Shown: positions 47,401 through 59,116, numbered from the stretch's first letter. The stretch: DNA of 64,000 nt from Turbatrix aceti (GCA_963969345.1 OZ017766.1:5146001-5210000), one strand, 5' to 3'. Notes: generated from the sequence alone by a model not told the origin. Program-made: numbers and translations.

Positions 47401-48309
47401 AGCGCGAAAAATTGGAGTGTTCAATGAGCATGAGCAGAGCGAGCACGAAAAATTGAATTGCTCAAAGAGCGCGAGCAGAGCGAGCAAGAGAAATTTTTAA
47501 AATGAGCACTGCTCACTATAAATTTAGTGCTACAAATACTAAAATACTGGTAATTTCGACCAAAAACACGATGTTGGGGGTATCTCCAAGGAGTATACGG
47601 TCTTTCTTTTAGTGAGGAACTGAATTTTGGCTCAAAATTCACATTTTTATGTGTGAGCCATGTTTGCTCATTGCTCGCTCCTGCTCAACTCACGAGCGTG
47701 AGCAGAGCAAGAGCAAAGGATCTGAGAATAAAAGAGCGCGAGCGGAGCGAGCGCGAAAATTTTAGAAACTCAAAGAGCATGAGCAGAGCGAGCACGGAAA
47801 AGTGAATTGCTCAAAGAGCGCGAGCAGAGCGAGCACTGAAAATTGTCGAATTGAACAACTCTGCATGTGCATTCATTCGATCAGCATTGAATTCAGTTGG
47901 TTCTCTTCTGTTTATGGCTGTCTGTATTTAGCAGACCACCACACAGCTGGCTGTCGTCGTGATTGTGTCAAATAATTTTTTATGGTGGTATTGCAACGTG
48001 TGTTATTGATTTGCACTAGCCACGATTTGTTGTAAGCATACCGGAAAGAATCGTAGTGCATCAATTTTTTTTTGTTTGCGTGAGTTGATTTTTTATTCAA
48101 ATAAAAAAATTATTACGTTAAAAATTTTACATTCAATAAAATTTTTTTGTTAACCCGTAGATTTTTTTGGTCGCCGCCAATCAGAAAAAAATGATACCAG
48201 AAATATTTAGAGGAAAAAACCCGTAAAAGAAAAAACAAAAGGAAACCGGGCGAATTTGATTATGACGGGTTGGTTCGTTGAGTGCACGATAAAAAAAAGA
48301 AAATAAGTG
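44412..48309. other. Long gene-poor region downstream of GCLC
   Basis: 44412-45240 is low-complexity (GCTGTTG repeats, CTT repeats, a run of 14 C then A) and may partly be GCLC 3' UTR. 45240-46130 is AT-rich. 46140-46390 is a GC-rich island with short frames in all three plus-strand registers and a TTGCAG acceptor-like site before it; it could be an exon or noncoding RNA. 47330-47850 is an interspersed GAGCGAGC repeat (separate entry). I call no gene. Confidence 0.35.
47330..47850. repeat. GAGC(A/G)(C/T)GAGC(A/G)GAGCGAGC interspersed repeat
   Basis: Eight or so copies of GAGCGCGAGCAGAGCGAGC-like words, each followed by ACGAAAAATTG or similar and TCAAAGAG. They lie in two blocks (47340-47505 and 47660-47845) separated by unrelated sequence. 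Each block begins with inverted CTCGCTCCTGCTCA words. Confidence 0.7.
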
Positions 48310-49171
48310 CTACGCCATAGAAGCCTCGCTGATGGGGGTCTGTTCGTGATCGGTTTCGTAGATTGGCTCGGGATACACCGGGCCGACTGCTTGATGGAGG
48401 AGAATCTGCGTCGGTACATCTGCCATGCCCGAGGATATGGAAGTGGACAGAAATCCTTTGGATGCCGAGCGAACTCTTTCCTGTGCTTGCTTGATTTTTT
48501 CGATAGTTTGTTTGTGCTTTCGTTGTCGACAGCAGATTATTCGATACAGCCAGTCGCGAAATAACTGAAAACGAAGGAATTTTACGATTTAAAAATTTTT
48601 TTGCCCAATTTTTTTTTATTTGTTGAAATTTTTTTAGTATTAAAAAATTTTTTTGCACACTTTGCTAAATTTTTTTTAATTTTAATTTTTTTTAAATAAA
48701 AAAAAACATTTCGACAATAAAAAAAATTTCAAGATTTGTTTTCAAAAGACATTTTTTTAAACAAGCTTCCAAAAAATGTTTTGACAAAAAATATCAAATC
48801 TCAAAAAAATGTTCTAATAATCTCCTCCTTCAAAAAAACTGCAGTCAAGTGCACAAAAACATTGATAACTACACACTTTATTTTTACTTGTACCCAGAAC
48901 TCCATCTAACCTTTCCCCTTTTTTTCAACGTCCAAAAACTCATCAATCTTTTTTTTTCGTGGCATTATAGGATAAAAAAACTGATCCCGAATGATTTATG
49001 CCCGCGTCAAAAGAATATGTCATTCTATTTCAACGGAATGATGAATTAGCCCCCTTCCAAATGATGATAAGGCCAAAGCAACAAACAAACCTGTGGCGAA
49101 GCACACAGAGCCATGACGATGCCCCAAACCACCAAAATGCCGATGCCAAGTAGAAATTTTTCGTCGTCCAT
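48310..49171 (-). CDS. Small single-pass membrane protein
   Basis: Two exons, 49171-49091 and 48564-48310, join in phase 0 across a 526-nt intron to give 111 residues. Exon 1 encodes MDDEKFLLGIGILVVWGIVM, a short acidic end followed by one membrane span. Exon 2 continues LFRDWLYRIICCRQRKHKQ, a juxtamembrane Cys pair and basic patch (possible palmitoylation), then a helix KTIEKIKQAQERVRS-like and a tail ending ISEASMA. The donor (CAGGTTTG) and acceptor (TTTTCAG) fit. Orientation is predicted as N-terminus outside or lumenal, basic side cytosolic. I do not recognise the family. It is the only supported gene in a nearly 8-kb interval. Confidence 0.68.
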
Positions 49172-52100
49172 CGATTCAAAATTAGTTTAGAATTAAAAAA
49201 AAATATTTTTAATATGTAGTAAAATTTTTTTTCGGGACTGGTCAGCTGATGCAACTGGACAGGATTGCTTGATGTAAAAGTTGTGAGTGAGTGGGTGAAC
49301 GCAGCAGCAACAGTAGTCAGTCTGTGTCCTGGATAAACATTGATTAAAAATTTATAAACACCTGGAAACAAAATGCAAGCGTCATTTTTCACGACGTTCC
49401 GGGCGGTCGACCAAAATAACAGGAAAAAAAAACATTTCAACTTTTGCATGCCAAAGAGAAAAAAATTATGAACTCGTGAAAAACAAGTATGAGGCATCCT
49501 GGGAGATGGGAGGACAACTTTCACGTAGTAGGATGGATGAAAAGCGAGCGGTGACGGCGATAGATCGGGCAGGGAGGGGAGAGAATTGAAGATCTCCTGC
49601 GGCAATCCATCTATCACCTTCCCGGGCTCTCGCTGCCTGCCCGGGCTGCTGACAGCAAACAACTGGCTGCCAGTTAGATATCCATTAGGCCGGCTGGGAG
49701 CAGTTAAACGAACGAACGTCCCCGGGGCAAACCACACGGTGAATAAAAAATTAATTAATTGTAAATCTGGGCTGGAAAAAAAGTTCTCGAAGACTGACGG
49801 GCGCTAGAAAAATTTATGACCAAGTTTAAAAATATTGGTTTTTATTTGATTCCTGGAATATTCAAAAAATCAATTTTATGTACAAAAATAATGAAAAAAT
49901 TTTCTAAGCTTGTTTTTTTCGTTAGTAAACAAAAATAGTTTTGAGCCCATCTTCGCTCTTCCTGAAAATAAAAAAAGGGAAAAAAAACTCTGGTCATTTT
50001 TTATCCCTCTGAAAGCAGATGCGCCTTTTGGCACGCATTTATTAACGTTTTTTTCCCACGAACAAAAGCAGCACTTCTGCATAAATGCATTAGTTTTCCC
50101 TGGGGCTGTCAAAAAAATGTGGTACACCAATTATCGCTATTCAGCCCACACAATAAATGCCCTGCACTGTGCGCGAGCAATGGGCGTTTTTCATATCAGT
50201 ATCTCTTTTTTGTGATATGAAAAACAAGGCTTTTTCCAAATATAGTAACTTTTAAACAATAAACATTTTTTTCTTTATTGAAGACGAAAAGACAATAAAA
50301 AAATGGAAATAAAATGGGATGAGATTCCTAATAGAAAGTATCTAGTAAACAAAAATATTACATAAATATGGTGCACATAAAAGTTTTATTCGTAAAATAT
50401 GAGGATAAAAAGTAACATTATAGGCAACAAAAAATGTTACTCATAAAAATCTGATTTTGAAAAGTAATAAAATGTTGACTCTCAAATGTTATGCAGCGCA
50501 CCTGACGTAACAAAAAATGGCAAAAAAAATGTTACTTTCAAAAAGTAATAAAATTGTCAAAAAATGTTATTCTGCACGATAATTACAAAATTACAGTATT
50601 TTGTTTTATGATCTGCATACAAAACAAAGTAAGTTGGCAGTCATACGTAAGAGTCAAAAGTGTATCAAAACAAAAAGTGCCCATAATTTATTCGGTAATC
50701 AATGGTCGCGGTTTGGTAGGGTTCCCGAACCACGCGGTCGTCCAGTTTCACCAGCAAGCATCGCAAATGCGTTTTTACAAAAAAATATACATGTAAAAAA
50801 ATTGGGAGATGTAAAGCGCCCAGCCACCCAGCAAGCCAGCAACGTGACGGGCGTGCACGGCACCCGGCATTCGGCATTCGGCATTTAGGCGCGCCATTCA
50901 ACCATGACCATCTCCGCCAGCCCTGCCTGTCCCGGGGCCCCGGGGGGAAGACGTAGCGTAGCCTTTTTGGGTCACTTTTCCTGGTACTTGTCTTTGTTAT
51001 CGGAAGAAGAGGACCTAGTTGCACTTGTTTCACATTTTTAAAGGAGTGCTGGGTTTTTTTTCGGTCTTCCAAATAGATACAAAAAGAGGAAGTACACTAT
51101 TTTGCACGTACTAAATAATGTCAAGTATCAAGTGGCACGCACCCAGCAAAAAAATTGACGTAACACTTTTTTTGATGTCCTAGCGTGAATAATTTTTTTT
51201 TTTGATTTTCGTTCAAAAGAAGGGTTCGAATTTTTTTCTATAAAACCAAAAAAATTGTAGTCTATTTAATTTGTTATCTGACAACAACCCGGGTTCCTAG
51301 AAGCCAAAAAATGTCGTAAACTAACGGCTCTGACATGCAAGACAACTCGGCAAGTGCAGAAAAAGACAAAATATAGACCGCCATATTTTACACGGTAATT
51401 TGGGCACTACAGCCTATTTTGGTTACGACCCCACACAGAATGCGCCTATGCCTGCTTGCTTGACTGACGATGACTGACAGCATTGACTGACTGAGTTAGA
51501 AATGGACGAAAAAAAGTCGACCATGGCCGAGGGCTGTCAGCAACGAACAATTCACATTTCATTTTTTTGATTTTAAAAATTGGTATGGCATTGTTTTTTA
51601 TCCATAATGACAAAAAAGAGGAAATATCAATCTTTTTCATATGCATAACAGTTTTTTTTGGGGGTTCAAAGAACTTTTTTTTTGACATAAAAAGAAAACA
51701 TTTTTGACAAATTGTAGCTAAAAAACAGGAAAACAAGGTACTGTAGAAACAACAACAAATTTAAAGCACTGCCTGAGGGCTAAGAAAAACAGGAAAAACT
51801 GACGGGGAAAATGTTGTTTTGCACTCAAGTCCGAACGAGAACCAAAATGGTCCGAAAATGGGATTTTTAGAAAGTTTTTGAAAGAAAAAAGGGACATAAA
51901 TTTTTTTTAATTAAAAAAAATTTAGAAAAAACAAAAATTTTTTCATTCAATAGAAACAACAAATTTGTTTATAAAAAAAATTAATAATGAAAAGTAAAAG
52001 TTAAAAAAATTTTTTTGCAACACATAAAATAACAAAAACTTGTCAAAAATGTTGTTCAAAAATTTTTTTAATAAAATTTTAAAAACGTCATTTTAAAAAA

Positions 52101-52269
52101 AAAATTGTGTGTTGTGTATTCACACGCCAAAAAAATGTCGAAGAAAGCATGAATAACATTTTCATGGAAACAAAAACGTGATTCAGATCCATAGCAACAC
52201 GAACGAACCGGAAGCGAAACTCATTGTTGTTGAGGAGTCCGGCAACCAGTCAACAACCAGGCAGCCAGC
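49172..52269. other. Gene-poor AT-rich region
   Basis: No supported gene. A GC-richer patch at 50680-50960 has a plus-strand frame containing WSRFGRVPEPRGRPVSPASI, which I cannot place. Dispersed GTTAC repeats occur at 50390-50580. The stretch 51880-52140 is nearly pure A/T. Confidence 0.4.
50390..50580. repeat. Dispersed GTTAC hairpin repeat array (intergenic)
   Basis: AAATGTTACTCATAAAAATCTG followed by TTGAAAAGTAATAAAATG, with preceding AGTAACATTATAGG. The first unit matches the third unit of the NUS1 intron array. Confidence 0.65.
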
Positions 52270-55200
52270 ATGCCGTACCAAACAGCCACCTTGCTAGAGG
52301 TGGGTACAATTTACCATGACATAATATCCTATCTATACAAAAACGTAGCCTTCAGCTACATAGATACGTGCACCTGCACCGACAGAACAATATGTAAAAC
52401 ACTTTTTACGCTCTGCAAACTTTTGCTCTTGTTCGTGCTTTAACAGCAGTTTACGGGACAATGAAGCCGGAAAAAAAAGTTTAGCAAACCATAGCAAAAT
52501 TTTTTTGTTTGCCAAGAATTTTTGGGGTTCACACAAAAAAATTTTCTGACCATTCTGCACACACATAAACACACTTTTTTTTAATTGCAGCTTTTGCACG
52601 ACAAAACAGCACTCAAAAATTATTGCCAAGAATTGCTCAGCGATAGTAGCAGTCAGATTACGACTACAAATCCTGGAAGAACACAGGTGTTGGCAGGTGG
52701 CAGCAATGCGTGTTGCCAGAAAAAAGGTAGGGCAAAAAAGTTTTTTTTAGTGTGCCCGGGGGTGAGTGATGTGATGCATACACACACCTCTGACGTCACA
52801 CACCTGGCCAGGTGACTTGGCCGACTGACACCTTTTGATTTTTTGTCGGCGGGGTGCCAGGGGGTTAAAAAAACAACAATAGTGTTACAATTGGTTTTAA
52901 ACCAAGTTGAACACCTCAAAATTATTCTAATTTCGTTTTTAGACATCCAAGAGGCTCTAATTAAAGCCCACATCTTAGCCCTGCCAGATGAGTGCTCGAC
53001 TCGGGTGGATTTCCCGGCGGATCTCACTTCCTCCTCTTTGTGGACTTTTCCGGACAAAATTCGAGTCAGTGCCCCCGCCCGAATCGATATTGCAGGAGGG
53101 TGGACAGACACGCCTCCGATCACCTACGAAATGCCCAATCCAACCGTCGTCAACGCAGCGATCAAAATCGACGGTCAGAGATCCATTACCTGTGATATCC
53201 ATCGTCTGGACCACCTCACCGGGCTATGGCTCAAATCCGGTCATCATCCAGTTCGAAAGTTCAAAACCGCAAGCGAAATTCTTCGTGTCGGGACCCGGCC
53301 AAGTGAATACTGCTCCCTACTTTGTGCTACCGTAATCAGCAGCGGGGTCTTTGCGGGGCTCTACGGTGATCGTAAGACGACGAGAGACGCAGAATGGACC
53401 TCAAATAAATCCAGAACACCTTTTGGAAGGTATGGATGGTTCATTGAATGCCAATCCAGTCTGCCGCATGGATGCGGACTGGGAACGAGCAGCATCATCG
53501 CCGGCGCGCTGCTCATTGCCCTCTGGCAAGCATTTGGAAAGGAGTACACCGACCGTGACGTCGTGGTTACGGTATGCTGATTTTTGAACTGTAAAATTAA
53601 ATTTTTATGTCAAAAAACGGTGGAAAACGTTTTTGGCGGTAAAAATCAGAAAATTTGTTTTTTTTCGAAAAATTGATTTTTCGTGTCAAGAAACCTCAGA
53701 AAACAAAAAATCAGAATTTTTAACAGACACTCTGCGAGCCGATTTAGGATCGAGGACACATCATTTTGACACTTTCAAATGTTTTGAGTCAGAGTTGTAG
53801 GCCTTCGGGGGAAAGGTCCAAAGCCGCGATATTTTATTTTATAAAATTCGGATTCACGAGATTCGGCTTCAGAAGTGTTTTTCATAAAAAATAGTGCCCC
53901 GTGCTACGTTGGTTATGAAAAATTCTGAGAAAATTTAAATAGGGGTTTCTGAGGACGGCGGATCCAATGACATACTCAGAATTTTTTTTGAGTTACGGTA
54001 ATTATTGATTTTTTGATATCATAAGTTTTCAAACCGCCACCATATTCGGATCTCAAACTTAAGCGGTAATTCGATAAGCCTATCTTCTTCCCCGTTGTTT
54101 TTTGTATCGGAAAAAGTAAAACGCAAAAAAAAATCGCGTGCCCAAGGTTGTCATAAATTTTAATTTATGCTCCAGATTCCGCACCGAAGCCCTGCGCGCA
54201 ACGTGCACGTATGATTTTGCGGTGCTGCACACGCGCATTGACCTTTATTTTTTAGACACATGCCTAACTTATTACAAAAACCGTTTTTGGAACCATTCAA
54301 TAGGTGTGCCAAGGCGGGAAGGTGTACAGTAGTCTTTTTCCCAAGCTTCACCTGTAAAATGCCTGAGGATGTTAGCCATGAACATTGTGACAAAAATGAC
54401 CTACTCTATCATTTAGAGAATTCAATTCTCTATGGAGTATAAAATTTTCATATTTTTATCTTTGTTTTTGGGTTCGGTACATTGATTTAAAAAACATACA
54501 CCAAGTTTAACCTTCATTTTTAAGCCGACGCTTCTCTTAAGAAATAAAAATCTCAAAATTAAAGTCAAATTTAGAACATGTTGGGCAAATTAAGCTACAG
54601 TATCCAAAAATAACGCTAAAAATCTGAAAATTTTATACTCCATAGAGAACTGAATGCTCTAAAAGATAGAGTAAGTCATTTTTTAAAAACTTTATGGCTA
54701 ATAGCCTGAGGCATTTTACAGGTATAGCTTGGAAAAAAGACTACTGTACACCTTCCCGCTTTGGCACACCTATTGAATGGTTCCAAAAACGGTTTTTGTA
54801 ATAAGTTAGGCATGTGTATAAAAAATAAAGGTCAATACGCGTGTGCAGCAGCGCAAAATCATGCGTGCACGTTGCGCGCAGGGCTTCGGTGTCGAGTTTG
54901 GAGCATAAATTAAAATTTATGACAACCTTGGGCACGCGATTTTTTTTTTTGTTTTACATTTTCCGATACAAAAAACAACGGGGAAGAAGATAGGCTTATC
55001 GAATTACCGCTTAAGTTTGAGATCCGAATATAATGGCGGATTGAAAACGTATGATATCAAAAAATCGATAATTACCGTAACTGAAAAAAAATTCTGAGCA
55101 TGTCATTGGATCCGCCGTCCTCAGAAACCCCTATATTAATTATCTCAGAATTTTTCATAACCAACGTAGCACAGGGCACTATTTTTTATGAACAACACTT

Positions 55201-56089
55201 CTGAAGCCGAATCTCGGGAATCCGAATTTTATAAAATAAAATATCGCGGCTTTGGACCTTTCCCCCGAAGGCCTGCAACTCTGACTCAAAACATTTGAAA
55301 GTGTCAAAATGATGTGTCCTCCTCCCCGGCTTGGTCCTAAATCGGCTCGCAGAATGTCTGTTAAAACATTAGAAAAGCCGTATTTTCAAAATTTGACGTT
55401 TCAAAAATTTATAAAAATGACAAAAAAAATTTAATTCAATAAAAAAAACATTTTTATTTAAAAAAATTTTTTTTGAGGTTCTCAAAGTCGAACAATTCCT
55501 GACAACCGGTGGCGGCTGGCAGGACCAAATTGGAGGTCTCATTCCAGGTGTCAAGATCGGATTTATCCCTCCGAACGGCACGCTGTCATGGAGACAGCTG
55601 GTCATCCCTTCGGCCTTCACCGATGAGCTCAATTCTCGCCTCGCGGTCATTTACACCGGTCAGACACGTCTCGCAAAAAATCTGCTTCAAACAGTTTTAC
55701 TAAAATGGATTTACAAAGATCCGGCCACCACGTCTGCCATCGAGAGAATCGGAGCCAAGGCTGTCGAAGCTGGTTCCCGAATGGAAAAAGGGATATTTCC
55801 GGTCGAACAAGTTGAAGCCTACTACGCGGATAAGAAGATCGTGGCTGACAACGCTGAACCAGAATTTGTCAAAAAGTTGATCGGTAGCTTGAAGGATAAC
55901 AGTATCGTCGAAGCTGCCTGGCTGGCTGGGGCCGGTGGGGGTGGATTTCTCGCTGTGTGGATGAGCTCGGGGATTACGGTGGAGAAAGTTAACGAGTTTT
56001 TGGCAATAGTTTTCCAAAAAGAAGAAATTTACGCCCAAAAGGTTGAAATTGACAACGAACGGGTTGGAGTGAACGTTTTCAGATTGTAA
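52270..56089 (+). CDS. L-fucokinase-type GHMP kinase, N-terminal domain not found
   Basis: Exons 52270-52299, 52591-52696, 52943-53571 and 55478-56089 join with consistent phases to give 458 residues. GHMP-kinase motifs are clear: APARIDIAGGWTDTPPITYE (motif 1), SSLPHGCGLGTSSIIAGAL (glycine-rich ATP loop), TTGGGWQDQIGGL and WLAGAGGGGFLAVW (motif 3). These match the C-terminal kinase domain of L-fucose kinases, which phosphorylate fucose for GDP-fucose salvage. Known animal fucokinases are about 1,000 residues with an N-terminal pyrophosphorylase-like region. I find none of that in the 8 kb upstream, so this is a kinase-only gene, a truncated gene, or exons 1-2 are misassigned. Exon 1 (10 codons) is the least sure. 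Intron 3 (1.9 kb) is mostly a palindromic transposon; its acceptor is TTGAG rather than CAG. Confidence 0.8.
53723..55360. mobile_element. 1.6-kb palindromic element flanked by TTAA
   Basis: Left end CAGACACTCTGCGAGCCGAT (53723) and its inverted partner ending at 55360 differ at a few positions. The arms run about 730 bp each (53723-54452 and 54626-55360) around a spacer of about 170 bp. TTAA abuts both ends (53719-53722, 55361-55364), consistent with TTAA target duplication as used by piggyBac-type elements. No transposase; each arm has a matching frame of about 64 codons that is simply arm sequence. It sits in intron 3 of the fucokinase-type gene. Confidence 0.85.
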
Positions 56090-56140
56090 TGACCGTATTT
56101 TGCTCCAAAATAAATAATATTTATTTGAAAACACGTTTTG

Positions 56141-56946
56141 TCGCTGGTCGTGTCTATACCGATTTCATCGCGGATCACGAATCAGAATTGATGGTTTCCC
56201 GGGGTGCTCCCACCGACGACGAAATCATCGAGGGCGCTGTCGGACAGTTGCTCGTCCGCGCAGGACCGCAAACTGCGTCGAAGGATCCATTCGGAGCCAA
56301 GGATTTCTTCAGACTCAATTACTCACCTGTCAAAAGGGTGGCGCTCGGGGACGTCACCGTTGACGTCCAAGCTGCTCCGAATCAGGTGTTTAAGGTCAAG
56401 TTGCCGGATCACGAAGTGGTCAGCGCGAAAATCATTGATGCTGAATTTGACAATTCTGGAGAATCACAGGTTTGCAATTTTTTGGTTTTACGACTTTTGG
56501 ATACTGTAACTATCGTAAAATTACTTTGCGGTAGTGTTTGCCTAAAAATTCAATTTTTTGCTTAGAAAGTGTTCATTTTTCATCAATTCCCGTTTTTTAG
56601 TCCGTAACCTTCACCCTCGAAGTCTCCGGCCACCGACGCCGCGTCAAAGCCGTCCAGCTGACGGACGACGTCGCCATCTTCGGCGTCTCTCACCGTGCCT
56701 GGCCCGCTCCCCGCGAAGTCGTCTTCAACGACGCCTCCGCAGCCGACGTCGACCACGAAGCGCGTGCCCCGATGCCGGGCGTCATCGACAAGGTCCTCGT
56801 CGCCCCGGGCGATACCGTATCCGCCGGGCAGCCTCTGATCGTCATGATTGCCATGAAGATGGAGTACGTCATCAAGGCCTCCAAGGACTGCGTCATCGAT
56901 GCCGTCCAAGCCGGCGTCGGCAGCAATGTCGCGAAGAGTGCCATTT
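56141..56946 (+). pseudogene. Inverted partial copy of the MCC alpha gene (end of exon 3 to most of exon 4)
   Basis: The segment matches 61074 down to 59637 of the MCC alpha gene. It starts inside exon 3 ([20 protein letters not shown]) and keeps the exon 3/exon 4 splice sites and the biotin site AMKME. It ends inside exon 4 after NVAKSAI, where similarity stops abruptly and a foreign tail follows. Exon 3 protein sequence differs from the parent at two residues (Gly-Glu to Gly-Asp; Lys-Val to Lys-Ile), so the copy is young. It lacks the biotin carboxylase domain and cannot replace the parent. It lies 51 bp after the fucokinase stop codon, on the same strand, with an AATAAA between. The intron lacks the 614-bp element present in the parent. 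Confidence 0.85.
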
Positions 56947-57137
56947 CCTCCGAAAAAATAAAACGGACAACTTTGTCGTTCAAAAAAATGTACAAGTGTA
57001 AAAAATTGACAAACGTCAAAAAATTGGAATACGATGAAAAAACCTTTGAAAATGTGTATGAAAAATATTCAGTAGAAACAGCCAGAAGCCTCCAGAATAA
57101 ATAGTCTGGATCTTCGGCGTACAACCCTACACCGGGT

Positions 57138-59116
57138 TTACTTGAATTTGTAAAAAAGTTCGTAGCGAAGCCATTTGTTGCCATGGCAAATCGGTTTATC
57201 GGCGTCATCGTTGACGATGCCCTTGATAACCGTAGATAGGTCGCTGGACGAGACAAAGCCATACGGTACAGCGGTGAAGATGTCAAAGAGAGCTTGAAGA
57301 CTGCCAACGACGAATTTCACGGATTCCGCGAAGATGAAATCCACGTTGATTTCAGACGGGATATTTTTGATTTCCCGGACGATAAAAGCATGGTCGGCGG
57401 CAAAGCGGTCGTAGTCGTAGGAAAGCTGAAATACACAAAAAAAAATATGTTGCGTATTATGCAGAAAAAAAAAACTCACTACTTGATGGTACGAATTCAG
57501 TTCGACGTCGAAAAACAGGAAATCAAAATTTGGGAAAACGATGCGGAGAGCTGTGAACAACTTGCAAACTGGGAATCGGGCACTCAGAACTGGCAATCCA
57601 ATCGACACTTTGTATGTTTCTGGAAAGCTGAAAAACAGTTTTTTGATAAAACAATATTAATGCAAAAAATTTGTTTTGTCGGTTAAAAAAATTTTACGTG
57701 TACAAAAATTTAACCGACAAATCTGCAAAAAAAACCATCGACTTACCGAACCCTGATCGACCTCAGGAAAGTTATGAGTTCGCTGGCAAAGTCGAAATCA
57801 CCGATCAAAGGCTCGACAAAGCGGAACTCGATTGCATGCGTAGTAAAGCGTTTCGTCTCAAAGAGCGTCTGAAACTCGAAACAAAAATGAGTATTTATTA
57901 TCTATAAAATTGTAAAGAAAAAAAAAACTCACATAAAGATCTCGAAACTGAGAAATCGCAATGCTGACGCTTTTGAAAGCCTTTGGTCGCCGAGGATTCG
58001 GACGCAATTCCAGAAACATATCAGGGGAGCCCTGAATCATCTCAAGATTCGGCATCTGACGCCGGAGGAATGGCAAAACGTTGGGATGGATAAGATCGCC
58101 AAAACCATCCGGAACCCAAAGCAGGAAAGTTTCTGAAAAAAACAAACAAACATGATTTCCCCAAAAATTCTAAAAAAAAGATTCGCTGCAGAAATAAATT
58201 TAAAAAAAAAACCAACTCAGAACGTCCGTGGTTCGAGGAAGCAGGTCGTAGGCCTCGTTCACGTGCATCATGTCCCGGGCAACGTCGCAGATTGAAAATT
58301 GCACGATGAAAGGGCCGATCCACGAAAATGGGTAGATTTGTTTGACGTAGATGGCGCCATTGGCGTGGGGGACTGTGCTATGACCAAGCTGAAAGATTAT
58401 TTGAACGGACTTTAACCCAGAAAAAAACAAACAAATGAAAACTAACAAAATAGACCGCGTCGTGGTCACGGATGGAAACCAGAAAGCCCTCCAGAAACTC
58501 GATGAAACCGGTTGACAGAACCGGAGACGCATGAACGACGCGTCGAAGGCGTTCACCGGCTTCGTAGTCATTCGAGACCTCCATGAGGTGGGTGTACATG
58601 TCAAGAGTGTAGACAAAGCTCAGGGGACGACGCCGAACTGTCTGACGTAGATCAGCAATACGAGCATCTGTTTCGGGATTTGGGTATTCGACCGAAGACT
58701 TTTCGAACCAGAAAAGCGCTTCAGAATACTTTCCCTGGGCTTTCTTGGCCTTTGCGATCAGTGTCATGGCCCTGAAAAAAGAAACAAAAAATAAATCAGA
58801 AAACGAAAATATTAGGCCTAAAAAACTCACAGTGCGACGAAAATCTTGTTCTCAGAGCCGACATTCAGGCCGATCTTGCAGGCGGCGATGCAGTCTTCGT
58901 ATTTGCCTTCCTCGAAGAACACGTGGGATTTGTAAACGTAAAACGACATTTCACCCGGCGACAGATGAATGGCTTCGTCGTAGTGGACGTGGGCGGCGGC
59001 GAAATACCGAAGGTCGAAAGCGGCATGGCCGCGATTCGCAGAATTCAAAGCCTAAAAACACAAAAAACTGAAAGGAAAAACAAAAAAAAAAGAAAAAAAC
59101 ATACCTTATTCGACAT
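57138..59116 (-). CDS. TPR protein with unrecognised C-terminal domain
   Basis: Eight exons (59116-59105, 59051-58831, 58771-58447, 58388-58217, 58132-57933, 57868-57747, 57627-57480, 57425-57138) give 495 residues, all phases consistent. The first exon is four codons (MSNK). Residues about 5-110 are three tetratricopeptide repeats (NRGHAAFDLRYFAAAHVHYD, YVYKSHVFFEEGKYEDCIAA, AQGKYSEALFWFEKS) most like the TPR2A region of Hop/STI1. The remaining about 385 residues are not recognised. They have aromatic-rich, strand-like segments (ETFLLWVPDGFGDLIHPNVL follows a splice junction, SICDVARDMMHVNEAYDLL). It may be an Hsp90/Hsp70-binding co-chaperone, by TPR type only. It lies 440 bp downstream of MCC alpha on the same strand. 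Intron 7 (54 nt) is open and in frame. Confidence 0.75.

Noticed and set aside
50665..51072. 135-codon minus-strand frame in the GC-richer patch
   Set aside because: Contains repeats of the Trp/Leu/Ala type from GCCAGC words and no domain. I only note the patch.
54138..54935. Two similar 64-codon frames in the TTAA-flanked element
   Set aside because: Again a mirror effect of the palindrome, without recognisable domains.
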